Positions 1 through 9,972 of a stretch of DNA of 64,000 nucleotides are shown piece after piece. Source of the stretch: Charina bottae (taxonomy: Eukaryota > Chordata > Lepidosauria > Squamata > Charinaidae). The notes under the pieces are model-generated. The model was not told where the DNA came from and searched no databases. It worked only from the letters and a program-made list of their open reading frames with translations. Made by a program: the position numbers and the translations under genes. Every line of letters begins with the position of its first letter. The first letter of the stretch is position 1. Location: positions 5,146,001-5,210,000 of the forward strand of contig JALMGJ010000020.1 in the NCBI GenBank assembly GCA_023362775.1. The letters run 5' to 3'.

Positions 1-91
1 CTGAGCAAAGTTAGTAAGGGAATCCTTAAATATGTTTCTAGGTGGCTGTATCCTAAACATATTTAAGGATTCCCTTACTAACTTTGCTCAG
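1..91. repeat. Perfect 37-bp inverted repeat (hairpin) at window edge
   Basis: Positions 1-37 are the exact reverse complement of 55-91, with a 17-nt spacer at 38-54. The right arm runs directly into the hammerhead-like motif at 93-123. The structure begins at base 1, so the left arm may continue outside the window. Its position and sequence style suggest the fold-back end of a Penelope-like element, like the palindromes at 1725-1842 and 50863-52647, but the sequence itself differs from those. The repeat is seen directly; the element assignment is inference. Confidence 0.6.
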
Positions 92-92
92 A

Positions 93-123
93 CTGAAGAA
101 GCTCCTTGGATAAGGAGCGAAAC
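93..123 (+). ncRNA. Hammerhead-like ribozyme core of a PLE relic
   Basis: CTGAAGA (93-99) is followed by a 7-bp perfect stem, GCTCCTT (101-107) with AAGGAGC (112-118) around a GGAT loop, and then GAAAC (119-123). This is the order of a hammerhead core: CUGANGA, stem II, GAAAC. PLEs are known to carry hammerhead motifs in their terminal repeats. The usual CUGAUGA has an A in place of the fifth-position U here. Stems I and III were not convincingly identified, so activity is doubtful. Probably a relic. Confidence 0.42.
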
Positions 124-129
124 GTTTCC

Positions 130-1712
130 ACTGAGAAAATAGAAATCCAGTTGACATGATTCAAGCTACAGACAATTCCACCTGGATGACTGAGAACCTT
201 CATAGACACTTATATGGAGAGTTCTGTTCTGCATACAGGGGTCTCCATTATGAGGTTGGCTAGAATCAGAATCAGAAGCAGCACTGTGAAACTTGAGAGG
301 CTGGCTGGCCCTTCCTTAGGCAGAATGAATCTATGGAGTTAATTCTAACACCTATTATTTGAGTGAGAAAGATTTAGGCTTCCCTATGTGATGTGTTCTC
401 TCTAGAACTAAAGGTTCCATAGTCCTTTTTTGTGCATATGGAGAGAGAAGGATAAAGAACCACATTACGAAGGACATTGATCTCAAAGACAGTAGGAAGC
501 TACATCCACAGAGCTTTTCTTCTCTCTCACTCTCAATGTTTGGTTATAAATAAAAACAAACCAGGCAGTGAGAAATATAAGGGAGACAAAACCAAAGGCA
601 CTCAAAGAAGCTAAAGGACAACAGGCAATCAATGCTCCAGTTTCTCACATCAGACAAGGCTTTTCTGTGATCTGGCTTAGGCAATAGTAGATGGAAAAAA
701 GCAAGATGGAAATGTGTTTCATATACAAACAACATTTCTGGCAATCACAGATGATTTTGAAAAAATGCTTCTAGACATATGACAAAAAAAAATCAAATAA
801 TATCATCACTGTTACTACCACCAACCTGTTTGAAGGAAGGTTTGCAAAAAACAGGAAAGCATAACCTGATACTGATTCATGCTTTTTCAAAGACCCAAGA
901 TAGAAACTGATACCAGATTCTGACCAAAAATGTTCTATGTTGCATCCTGTCAATTGAAGAAATGCAGAAGCTAGAAAAATCTGTTCAAAAGATAATGGAC
1001 ATAAATTTCCAGAGTTTCTTCTCAAATTAAGGCTTCCAATGGAGAATGGTAAGAAATGGGCTTTTTCAGAGCCCAACCAATAAACTCTATATTGTTTTCC
1101 ATGTTGGGAGACACAATCAGTCTGCAGCAAAAAGTGAAGGTTAGAGAGAACACGATCACAGAACATAAAACATGCTATGCCGGTAGACATGGAGTGAACA
1201 GGAGGTTTGAAGACAAATATCAACAGAGGCAAAGCAGGAGGAGAGCATGTGTCATTTGCAAGTTCTATTATTGCATCTGGAGCCTTGGATCTGCCTGCAT
1301 ATTCATGCCTCCTTTGCAAGGGCAACGGGTACATGAGCAGTTGGTTGTGGAGAGTCATGGAACTGCTGACTATCAGAAGCTGTGAAGTTTCCCTGGTAGT
1401 GGGACAATGGTGACAACTGTGGTGGGGTTAGGAGGGATGCATTACAAGTTTGTGCTTTGCCCAAAGAAACAATGCCCATGACAATAGCTTCTTTTAGCTG
1501 TTGCATAATCTCTACCCCCACTGACATCATTCAGAAGGTCTCTGGAAGAAAGCTTTCATGTGTATAGTTGTATGCATACTGGATTACACATGAGCCGGGA
1601 TCCTGATAATTCATGTGGTGAATCCTCCAGTGGGGCTGTAATGTCACTCCAGATTTGAAGTCTCATATATTATTCTAGAAAGGAAGTGACAGTACAGGGC
1701 AATGATGCAATG
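130..1712. other. Intronic sequence, no gene recognised
   Basis: No exon with a recognisable protein match, no RNA gene and no clear repeat boundary. The - strand has an open frame of 195 codons (771-1358), partly continued in another frame up to about 1530. I recognise no domain in it. One open frame of this size is roughly what chance allows in 64 kb, so it is not called as a gene. Confidence 0.5.
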
Positions 1713-1724
1713 TTCTGTTCTTTT

Positions 1725-1842
1725 GATGGTTGTTGTGGGTCTTCCGGGCTGTGTGGCCGTGTTCTGGAAGTTACACGGCCACACAGCCCGGAAGACCCAC
1801 AACAACCATCGAACTCCAGCCGTGAAAGCCTTCGACAATACA
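1725..1842. mobile_element. Short palindromic Penelope-like element insertion
   Basis: A 118-bp insertion flanked by the 12-bp TSD ttctgttctttt (1713-1724 and 1843-1854). Arms 1725-1762 and 1773-1810 are perfect 38-bp reverse complements around a 10-nt loop. The right side carries a 32-nt unpaired extension (1811-1842). The arm and the extension match the termini of the larger PLE structure at 50863-52647, including the order arm then extension. This is therefore an extremely truncated PLE inserted as a fold-back unit. Boundaries and TSD are seen directly; family identity comes from the internal match. Confidence 0.85.
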
Positions 1843-1874
1843 TTCTGTTCTTTTCTTATTATTTTGGTTTCTAC

Positions 1875-1952
1875 TGCTTTTAATATTGTACGCTGCCCAG
1901 TCTTACGGAGTTGGGCAGCTCTCTAAATTCAATACATACATACATACACTTG
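1875..1952 (+). mobile_element. LINE/SINE 3' tail fragment (L2/CR1-like)
   Basis: A short hairpin made of GCTGCCCAG and TTGGGCAGC is followed by an AT-rich stretch ending in a CATA repeat. This arrangement is typical of 3' ends of L2/CR1-type retroposons in squamates. No coding part remains. Similar tails occur at 17822-17893 and 63388-63452. Confidence 0.35.
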
Positions 1953-2323
1953 GCATAGTGATTATTTGATGTTTTCTTTGTTTCCTCCTGTGTCCTGCAT
2001 TCTCCTCCTAATCTAATATGATTGGCAGTTCTTCTTTGATGATTAATGAGGAGGAAGAGCCTCTGCCTAGAATTTTCATTCAAGTATTACATGACTGTTA
2101 ACTATGTTTCTTTCTGGGTATCTGGGGAAGGGGCTAGATTTGTAGGCAGCCTGCATCATCTTCTGAAAATAACACTGAGTGGTATTCCCCCAACTCATTC
2201 TAAATGCCTCCCAACCATTAAGGTACTTCCAAAAGCTCTGCAGCTTATCCATACACATATTGGCATGTCAGCAAAATGTAGAGATATGCACTCTAGTAAT
2301 GCACATTGATCAGTGATCAATGA

Positions 2324-2354
<31 letters not shown>

Positions 2355-2363
2355 GAGAGAGAC

Positions 2364-2396
<33 letters not shown>

Positions 2397-2406
2397 CAGA
2401 GAGAGA
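2324..2406. repeat. GA / GACA microsatellite
   Basis: Uninterrupted GA dinucleotides interspersed with GACA units over about 83 bp. A short palindrome (ttgatcagtgatcaa) lies just upstream at about 2307-2321. The long serine/leucine-rich frames across it are artefacts of the repeat. Confidence 0.95.
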
Positions 2407-2812
2407 ACTGACCCACTGTGTTTAGTTATAGGCCAGTTCAGATACACCATGTTCTGGTTAGTTTATTTGGCTCCATATGCTTCTGGGTAGGGTAGAAATC
2501 TGGAGGAGGTTCTCAAGGGTGCTGACTTCACTTGAATGTGCCCCACAGGTTGCTGTGGGGAAGAACAGACCTGGGGGAGTGTTTATTTGCCTGACGTGTT
2601 TTAAAAGTGGTGTCTTTAGGTGGTAACACTGCATTTGCAAGGTAGGATTTGGCTGACTGGTCTGATGAAATCCTTTGGTATTTTGTTGTAGTGGTTTGGA
2701 TTTCTAACACTGGGGATGAGGCTCATGGAACTGGTCCTGGGTGACTGGCACTGAGGTGTAATATGAGCTACCCCTTTCCCCTTTGCCATTGATCAACCAT
2801 GTTTGGGAGAAG

Positions 2813-2879
2813 TATAACACATTGTAGGTTGGTAGTATGCAGGAGGGATAAGCAAAACATTCTGTTGCACAAACCATTC
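2813..2879 (+). repeat. Left copy of 67-bp direct repeat flanking a SINE
   Basis: This segment recurs at 3277-3342 with only a few differences (for example tatgcagg against tacgcagg, and a 1-base gap). The right copy starts exactly where the ACCTTT-type tail of the intervening SINE ends. That is what an unusually long target-site duplication would look like. Between this copy and the SINE body is about 59 bp of AT-rich filler (2880-2938) without a counterpart on the right. Confidence 0.75.
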
Positions 2880-2938
2880 ATAATAAACAAATATATTTTA
2901 TATTTAAAATAATATATTTAAAATAAACAAAGTTTATT

Positions 2939-3276
2939 ACGCTGTTACCATCCCACCGAAGTGGTACCTATTCGTCTACTTGCATTTGCATGCTTTCGAA
3001 TTGCTAGGTTGGCAAGAGCTGGGGTGAGTGCGGGAGCTCACTCCATCACGCGGTGCTCGGGTCTCGAACTGTTGACCTTCCAATCAACAAGCCTGGCGTC
3101 TTAACCACTGAGCCATTGCGCCCCCTTTAACAGCGTTCCACTCGCGTCATGCCAGCCACATGACCGTGGAAGCGTCTTCGGACAGCGCTGGCTCTTCAGC
3201 TAACAAACAGAGATGAGCACTGCCCCCTAGAGTCGGGCATGACTGCACAAATGTGGGGGGGGGGAACCTTTACCTT
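2939..3276 (+). mobile_element. Sauria-type SINE, 5'-inverted (twin-primed)
   Basis: The tRNA-like head half lies inverted at 2939-3125; its B box would read on the - strand. The 3' half lies in sense orientation at 3126-3276 and ends in aacctttacctt. Other copies in this window (21196, 31132, 60205) are continuous, so the head-to-middle junction near 3126 is a rearrangement. An inverted 5' segment followed by a sense 3' segment is the classic product of twin priming during target-primed reverse transcription. The tail contains the BovB-like agagtcgg/acgactg block. Confidence 0.8.
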
Positions 3277-3342
3277 TATAACACATTGTAGGTTGGTAGT
3301 ACGCAGGAGGGATAAGAAAACATTCTGTTGCACAAATCATTC
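3277..3342 (+). repeat. Right copy of the direct repeat flanking the SINE
   Basis: Partner of 2813-2879. It directly abuts the SINE tail and is collinear with the left copy through its whole length, supporting a long TSD rather than chance similarity. Confidence 0.75.
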
Positions 3343-3478
3343 CATGCCCAGAACTGCTGGTTTGGGGTGCCCTATGCCTAGACCAATACTTATACGTTTG
3401 AATGTTTTGGCCTGTACTGTCAGCCCTTTGAGCTAGACCCAGTCAGGAAACAGACTCCACAAGAATGCTGGAACTCTG

Positions 3479-3927
3479 AATACGGGAAAGTAATATTGTA
3501 TGTGGTAACTGCGGCAAGATTATTGTATGCATAAATATGGAAGAATAATGAAATGATGTACCCACAGTAGATGATTGGATTATAAAATTGACAGAGCTCA
3601 TGGAAATGGCAAAGCTGACCAGTCTGGTCAGGGAAAAAATGATAAAGCCTTTTTTAAAGGACTGGAAGCCTTGTATGGACTTTTTGCTGAAAAAAGAAAA
3701 GACTGAACTGATGATTTTTGGATTTGGGGATTAGAAAGTGTTAAGGAGGGAAGGGAAAGAGTAAGATGGCAATTACTCAATAGAAAGAAGGGTGGAAGTC
3801 AAAATTCTATGTTTTATTTTTTTTCACTTTTTTTTTCTTATTTCCTATCTTTTTTCTTTCACTTCTTTCTCTATTCATTTTTATACTCTTACTGTATTGT
3901 AAAATTCTAATAAAATATTTTTTAAAA
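3479..3927 (+). mobile_element. 5'-truncated L1 LINE, 3' end only
   Basis: Flanked by a perfect 18-bp TSD, aagaatgctggaactctg (3461-3478 and 3928-3945). The first half, read with frame breaks, resembles the last ORF2 residues of L1 (a W-K-P-x-x-x-F/Y-L pattern near the end). It is followed by a pyrimidine-rich 3' UTR, the signal aataaa near 3910 and an A-rich tail. The same 3' UTR style is seen at 47281-47430. Non-functional. Confidence 0.8.
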
Positions 3928-3945
3928 AAGAATGCTGGAACTCTG

Positions 3946-4140
3946 CTTTATTGATTGAGGCTACCACAAGAACTGCTACAGTATGCTAACCGCAGGCTGG
4001 AAATACAGAGGAGTTGCTTCTCACCAAAGCAGCTCGTCCCTCTCCTTCACTGGCTAGTTACGAGGAGATCAGAGCTGCTCCATTCCAAAAGCTTTGACAT
4101 CTGGAGTGGTCGTCACATAGGACATATGAGGACTCTGAAC
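3946..4140. other. Short intronic spacer
   Basis: Sequence between the L1 fragment and a solo LTR. No feature seen. Confidence 0.5.
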
Positions 4141-4145
4141 GCTGG

Positions 4146-4390
4146 TGTAATGGTGTGTGGGAATGACCTTGGGAGACTGGGCCCAGAGACACTACCTAGG
4201 AAACAGTCAGATAAGAGACAGCATAGTCTACACCTGGATAGTGGGTGGGGCAAGAGGCTCAGAAGAGACCCTCCCTAAATTCTTGGGGGTAAAGGAGACA
4301 GCAGGAGAATTGTACTTTCAGACTTGCAAGATTTTGTTGATGTACAGTAAAGTAGAATGAGCTCATCTGGTCTACCTGGTAAGGCTGACA
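4146..4390 (+). mobile_element. Solo LTR, family A (245 bp)
   Basis: Starts TGTAATGG and ends GGCTGACA, the TG...CA ends of an LTR. The flanking 5-bp direct repeats are gctgg (4141-4145) and actgg (4391-4395), a TSD with one change. It aligns over its length with 11094-11366, sharing blocks such as ttgtactttcagacttgcaa and agctcatctggt. No gag or pol is adjacent, so it is a solo LTR. The short length suggests a Gypsy-like rather than retroviral source, which is inference. Confidence 0.75.
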
Positions 4391-4395
4391 ACTGG

Positions 4396-6320
4396 TGACT
4401 CTGTTTTGGGGTACAGTAAGGGCTCATCCACACATTGCCCCTTACAGCTTGATGATGCCTTGCTTAATCATTCTTTAAGGGCCCATCCTCAGTCCTTTGC
4501 CTTTGTCTCTCCTCAGCTCACAGCTGAGGCCACCTAACTTTGTGTTTAGCTGGTCCAGTATTAAAGTGATGCGCTCTGTTCCTCCATGGCTATTTCGGTT
4601 TCTGCTTATTCACTGGCTTCTGCGGGCATTTTCTCACACATATCTCAGATCTTATGCAGCCTTTTTATTAATGCATGTTCACCACTCCTGTGAAACAGTG
4701 TTAGACCAGCCTAAAGAAAACTCTTTTAAAGACAGGAATGGAGGAGCAGCAGGAGGAGGACTGTTTTGTAGATCAACAGCAGGCAATCTAATAAGAGCAT
4801 TTATTTTGTTTTCAGTATGGTTGTTAAACTGTCAACATGGCTGTAATAGCTTCTGGTGAAGGAAGAGTGCCAAGACTCTGATTCCTAGGTTCCCAGTGCC
4901 CAACTCCACTCACCCAGCATCAAGAAGGTGATCAATAGTTGCTTTTCTCACCCAGCAGGGGGAATGGGAACTCTTTGGGGAAGGGAAATGCAGCCACCAA
5001 TAGTTGCCCTTGGCTTGTCCTAGATAAAAATAATCTGTGAGGACTTGATTCTGAGCTAGCTGATCCACGCCTGTGTATGTGTATTACCAAGTGTCCATGC
5101 CTCTTTGATCAGGGGCTAGGGCAATTGATTCTTTTAGATCCAGAGATAATAGCACACCAGTGGATAAAGAAACTTAAAGCTTTATTATAAACAGACAAAG
5201 TTGAGCAGAAGCAGTTTAACAAGCATAGCATACAGAAAGAAATGCATACATACATACCAAGCAAACAAGGTGATACCTAATCTCCTATAGGCTGCCAGGA
5301 GCCCTCTAATAAGGACAGCGGAGATACCCCAAGGTGGCAATTTTCACAGCACCCAGCACTCAAGCCTGTGTGGACTCCCAAACTCCAAAGACAATACTGA
5401 GGCTTCTATCAAAGCCTGGCTCCCAAACCCCGTGACCAAGTTTCCATGGTACTGAAGCTGCATGGCCTGACCTTGACTGGGATTCTTCATGTGGTCCAGC
5501 ACCTGACCACGACATCATTCCAATAGTCTGGGAAACGATCAGATAAGCAAGTGCTTAACCAAAACAATTTCTTATCATCCTCCCCCATTCCAAGAAGCTA
5601 GAGGGGTGGCTGGAGGAGTGAACTTATGCTTAAACCTAACAAGCTGGGGACTTTCTCTCCCCCCACTTCCCACAGAGATATGTTCTGAAGGGCTGTTGGG
5701 GGAGTGGGCATATGCTTCTTCTCTCCCCCTCTCATGCCAAACAGCAACAAAAACAAGCCAATTAAACATCAGTATAACTCAAAATAAACTCTAATCTCCT
5801 AGGTGTGGGGGGAGAAAAATCAAAAACAAAATAAAAAAAATCAAAACATGCCACCTAACTCCTCGAAATACAAAGGTCTTCCGCAGGTTGCCACTACAGT
5901 ATGTGTGCCAGCCCCCTTCCCCTTCTGTGAATCAGGAACTGCAGCTGAAGACCCATGCCGGGGGGGGGGGGGTTGCCTGGTAAAGCGTGCTTTGCTGCCC
6001 ACCCTGGTTAAAGCTGCTCAGCTCCCCCTCCCTGGGAGAAGGGATGCATTCTGCCACTAAAGCAATGTCATGAGTTCTCAGGATTCATCAGACGAATATA
6101 GGTTTCTTGTGAACTGTATCAACTTTGTCCTTTATTCTTTGCATAACAAGGGGAGAAAGACACCTGCCTCTTTGGAAGAGTGACTTTTCCAGTCAGATAA
6201 CTAAGCAAGCAGAATTCGGCTGATGCGTAGAAACAGGCCTAGAGTTTTCCCCCTTTGCCTCCCTCTGGTATCTGCCTGCAAAGGAGGATAGAAGGTAGCC
6301 AGTTTCTTTCCATCTTTCCT
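4396..6320. other. Intronic sequence with a possible decayed LTR
   Basis: No exon is recognised. On the - strand at about 5060-5560 there is an LTR-like arrangement, with AATAAAGC near 5178 followed by a U5-like stretch, but I found no convincing TG...CA ends or TSD. A run of 13 G at about 5960-5972 could form a quadruplex. The rest looks like unique intron. Confidence 0.4.
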
Positions 6321-6324
6321 TTGA

Positions 6325-6535
6325 TTTATGTCCCACTTTTTTGTATAGGAACTCAAGGTGGTGTGCAGAGTGCTCCCTCCTATTTTTCCCCACAACAACC
6401 CTGTAAAGTAGGTTGGGATAAGAGAGAGAGACTGACCCCAAGTAACCTAGTGAGCTTTTGTGGCTGAGGGGGACCAGAACCTGTTTCTCCCCACTCCTAG
6501 TCCAATACCTAAACCTCTGCACCACACCGGGACTC
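6325..6535 (-). mobile_element. Decayed MIR-like CORE-SINE
   Basis: Read on the - strand it has a degraded tRNA-like head near 6530, a core related to the MIR-type block (gaccttgggccagtcact in better copies) and a 3' end near 6325. It matches the better copies at 34890-35142 and 38063-38397 in order, but is strongly diverged. No TSD was read. Confidence 0.6.
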
Positions 6536-6559
6536 CAATTTATGGCCTAATTGCTCTAT

Positions 6560-6785
6560 TTTTTTTAATAGGTTCAATTGTGTCCAATTCTCAGAGACTG
6601 CCTGGACAAGTCCCTGAGTTTTCTTGGCAAGGTTTTTCAGAAGTGGTTTGCCATTGCCTTCTTCCTAGGGCTGAGAGAGAGTGACTGGCCCAAGGTCACC
6701 CAGATAGCTTTGTGCCCAAGACAGGGCTAGAATTCACGGTCCCCCCATTTCTAACCCCACCACTACACCAAACTGGCTCTCTTAA
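6560..6785 (-). mobile_element. MIR-like SINE variant, second copy
   Basis: The right part (6665-6785) is the tRNA head plus core, with tggcccaaggtcacccag clearly preserved. The left part (6565-6660) has a different 3' body from the copies at 34.9 and 38.1 kb. It is thus a related SINE with an alternative tail. A short piece of this alternative body (ttggctccttcctagggctg) recurs inside the chimeric copy at 38.26 kb. Confidence 0.6.
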
Positions 6786-7150
6786 TTGCTCTATTATTGT
6801 GAGATAAATATTGAACTCCCTCCTGGCAGTAGTAATGCCTCTGCAAAAATGACAGCCTGTCTCTCCTAAAATGCAGCTGCTACTAAATTCCCGCCCCCCG
6901 CCCCAAGTAAATCAAAGGCTTCAGTTGAAACTTAGCTGGCCAACTCTCATGGCTACCAATCACATCCTTTACTCTCTCTTGACAGCTATGCAGGACGGGT
7001 GGATTGTACGATGTGTCATCCTTGCCTTAATGGCCTCTACGCAAGATGGTCTTGAGTCACCTTGGAATTCCTTAGCAGACGGACACTGCCTCATTCCCAT
7101 TCTCACTTGCTAGGCACCTTCCTTCCTTCTTTCTTTCTCACTCCAAATTC
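6786..7150. other. Intronic spacer
   Basis: Unique-looking sequence up to the hAT target site. No exon, repeat boundary or RNA gene seen. Confidence 0.5.
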
Positions 7151-7419
7151 CTCATAACTAAGTTGAGGATTCCTATGACCTAAAATGATAGAAATATGAC
7201 AGCACTTATGACCTTAAAACCGTTTAAATATGACCAATTAAACCAAAAATATGACTCTACAATTTTACTGAAATTAGTACCCAATTTTTAAAAATCTGTG
7301 CTTACACACAAACACACACACACACACTAAAAGGTTTATTCTTCTTCACTTCCAGTGCAGAAGTGCTAGTATTGAAGGAAACAAATGAACATTTTGAGAG
7401 TAAAATGGTCATCTCTGGA

Positions 7420-8960
7420 TTAGTTTTCATTAACCGCAGAATTGCATTGGATGACCACATGCATCTTGAGGTTATCAAACTCAAAACTCCTTCTGTTGTC
7501 CACCAGTATGTTCTTGTATCTGTAGAAACTCCGTTCGACATCACAAGAGGTTATAGGAACAAATTTGAAAAAAGCAAACTCATCTGGAGAAAATTCTGGC
7601 TCGAAGTCTTCAAATTTTGCTTTGAGTCCATTTAGAACGTTACTTATTTTGCAAAGTGTTGAAGAACCCAGATTAGATTGCAGCACCCTTTGCAGTTTAT
7701 TACTAATTTTTTCAGCCACTTTCCCCTTTACTTGCTTTAAATCACTCTCAGTTTGTTTTACAATGTTCAGTGCATCACTAAGTTCCATTCCTACAGTTTC
7801 AAGGCGGGTGATTGCTCTTGATAATCCACTGAAGTTAGATCCTATATATGCTAGGTTTCCAGCCAAGGTTTCAGAAAAGGAATCTTGCACAATCTTGATG
7901 GAGGAAGATTTGCAACAGTCAAATTCTTTAACTATCCGCTGCAAGGAAGCATAATTTGTGAAATAATACATAGCTGCATCCAGCCAAGTCCCCCAACGTG
8001 TCACAACAGGTTGGGGAGGGAGAGCCAAAGTAGGAGCAATTTCTTTGAACTTTTATACTCAAAGTGGAGCTTTAATGAACATTTTTTCCCATTCGAAATT
8101 ATCTTATCTACATCAGGATAGTTGCTTCGAATCTCTTCGGCCACTCTGTGTAAACGGTGTGCAAGGCATGTGATATGGATCATTTTTGGATAAAGAAGTT
8201 TAAGTCCCTTGGCTGCTTTAGTCATGTATGGAGCGGCATCTGTTACAAAGAGAAGGATATTTCCCCTTTTTACACCATCTGGCCAGAGTAGTTTCATAGA
8301 ATCGTCAAAGAGCATAGCAATAGTGGAATTGTTTACTTTTTGTAGAGTTTCACATGTTAGAAGAAATACTTCACCAGGCTTGTCACATTTCAGAGTGCCA
8401 ATAATAACATTGGCTACATATCTTCCGTTTACATCACTTGTTTCATCTATTGGAACCCATATCTTATTGTTGTCAACAGCAGATCTTATCTTTCCTAACA
8501 CATCTTCATAGCAGGCAGAGATGTAATTTTTCCTTACAGTTGATTCATTTGGAATCAGGTGACTGGTGTACTTCTCCAAAAAATGCCTGAGGCTACCACT
8601 ACCTAATTTCCTTAAGGGAATATTTGAAGTAACCATCCTTGTACAGAGATCCTTACAAAATTCTGACTGGGTCTTTGATGAACCTGCAGTTGAAGAAGAC
8701 GCTCTCTCGAAAAGGAGACGTTGCCTGTTCTCAGTGAAGGTAAATCATGCTAAACAACTCTTGTGTTTCGCGGTGTCACAATGTTGTTGAAAATTAAAAC
8801 ACTTTTGGGGCGATACCTTAACTTCACACAATTTACAAAACAAAATATCACCATCGCTACTGAAAATCTGCTCCCCAAATTCTTGAACAAGATGCCGTAA
8901 TTTCACACTTGCTAAACATCTACTTTTAGGTATGTTGAAAGCAGATTGCAGTTCTCACGT
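7420..8960 (-). pseudogene. hAT transposase pseudogene (CGGBP1-like group)
   Basis: Read on the - strand, the N-terminal zinc finger lies at about 8905-8760: FCKLC followed by HCDTAKH, a C2H2/BED-like finger preceded by EFGEQIFSSDGD. The finger and the following SNIPLRKL...FLEKY segment resemble the CGGBP1-type hAT lineage. The catalytic-domain portion with DETSDVNGR and FVTDAAPYM runs to about 8020. The C-terminal hAT dimerisation segment (PITSCDVERSFYRYKNIL) ends at 7420. An in-frame TGA lies at 8745-8747, and the frame shifts between 8001 and 8028, where the two long open segments (211 and 202 codons) overlap. The exact start is unclear. It would have bound the element's ends and excised it; as it stands it cannot make a full protein. 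Confidence 0.85.
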
Positions 8961-8974
8961 GACTCCGCCACCTC

Positions 8975-9226
8975 AAACACACACACCCCTGAGTTGGGGA
9001 GCAAATGAGAAAAAGGAAAAATAGGCAAATACTTACTCTTTTTTTCAGGCCTGGTCAGGAGAGAAGCCTCTACCTGCTGAAGTCATTTTAAAACAGGTTG
9101 CTCTCCCTCTCTTACACACACACACGCACACAGAGCCCTGAGTTGGGGAGCAAATAAGAAAAAGAAAACAAAACAGGCAAATTCTCACCTTTTTTTCAGG
9201 CCTGGTCCGGGGAGAAGCCTTTGTTC

Positions 9227-9315
<89 letters not shown>

Positions 9316-9390
9316 CTCCCTGAGTTGTGGAGCGAATAAGAAAAAGAAAACAAAGCAGGCAAATTCTCACTTTCTTTGCTGGCTCGAATT
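8975..9390. repeat. Three imperfect ~130-150-bp tandem units inside the hAT
   Basis: A unit beginning with a CA run, then ctgagttggggagcaaat, a GA-rich block, caggcaaat and tttttcaggcctggtc, is repeated three times, near 8980, 9112 and 9300. The third copy is separated by an expanded CT/CA microsatellite and ends differently. It lies between the transposase start and the right terminus. Confidence 0.7.
9231..9313. repeat. (CT)n(CA)n microsatellite
   Basis: About 46 bp of CT repeats followed by about 36 bp of CA repeats, within the third tandem unit of the hAT element. Confidence 0.95.
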
Positions 9391-9610
9391 TGCTGGCTTA
9401 TCAGGAGAGTTGCCAATGACCAAAATATGACGTTCCTTACAAAATTAAGCAGAAATATGACATAACACCTTTAAAAAGTCAAAATATGACTTTTCAGGCA
9501 TCTAATTCTCACCAGATTACTCCAAAACATGTTTTAGCTTACTTATAAATTCAAATAATGGTTCCAGAAAAAATATGACATGTCATAGAATTCCTCGCCC
9601 TACTCATAAC

Positions 9611-9964
9611 TATATTTCTACCAGGTTCTTAGTCCATTTTCAACTCCTCCTTCCCCTGTCTCTGTGAGGTTTTCTCTGTATGTGAAACTCCTTATCTGGT
9701 TTTTCCCCCCAGACTCCAGCTATCCTCCAGATACAGTTTCTTATGTCTGGGAGCTCATGTGGCAAACTGTGTTGAGCTTCTCCATTCTGTTCACAAGCAG
9801 CCGCTTGTACTCAGATAGGAAGAAAAGTCATGAGAAGGGAAGTGCTCATAGCTGCCACCAGGAGATTCTCTTGCCAGTTCCAGCAGGTTTGGCAGAGGTG
9901 GAGAAACGAAAAAGCGCCCCCCCCCCCCCCCGCTGCCAAAAGGAAAATGGCCCTGTAGGAGAGT
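9611..9964. other. Intronic spacer
   Basis: No gene or repeat boundary seen. A short C-run lies near 9916-9932. Confidence 0.5.
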
Positions 9965-9972
9965 GGCTAGAG

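Larger units (their letters stand above)
7159..9602 (-). mobile_element. Nearly complete hAT DNA transposon (2,444 bp)
   Basis: A perfect 8-bp TSD, ctcataac, occurs at 7151-7158 and 9603-9610. Terminal inverted repeats are taagttgaggattcctatg at the left and, read inward from the right, tagggcgaggaattctatg. Seven direct copies of AAATATGAC lie just inside the ends (7192, 7226 and 7247; 9423, 9453, 9482 and 9571). Such subterminal arrays are typical transposase binding sites in hAT elements. The interior carries a broken hAT transposase on the - strand. Inactive, but structurally a full element. Confidence 0.88.

Noticed and set aside
771..1358. 195-codon - strand frame as a gene
   Set aside because: No recognisable domain, no splice or repeat context; about one such frame is expected by chance in a window of this size.
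2195..2416. Leu/Ser-rich frame suggesting a signal or membrane protein
   Set aside because: Translation of the GA/GACA microsatellite.
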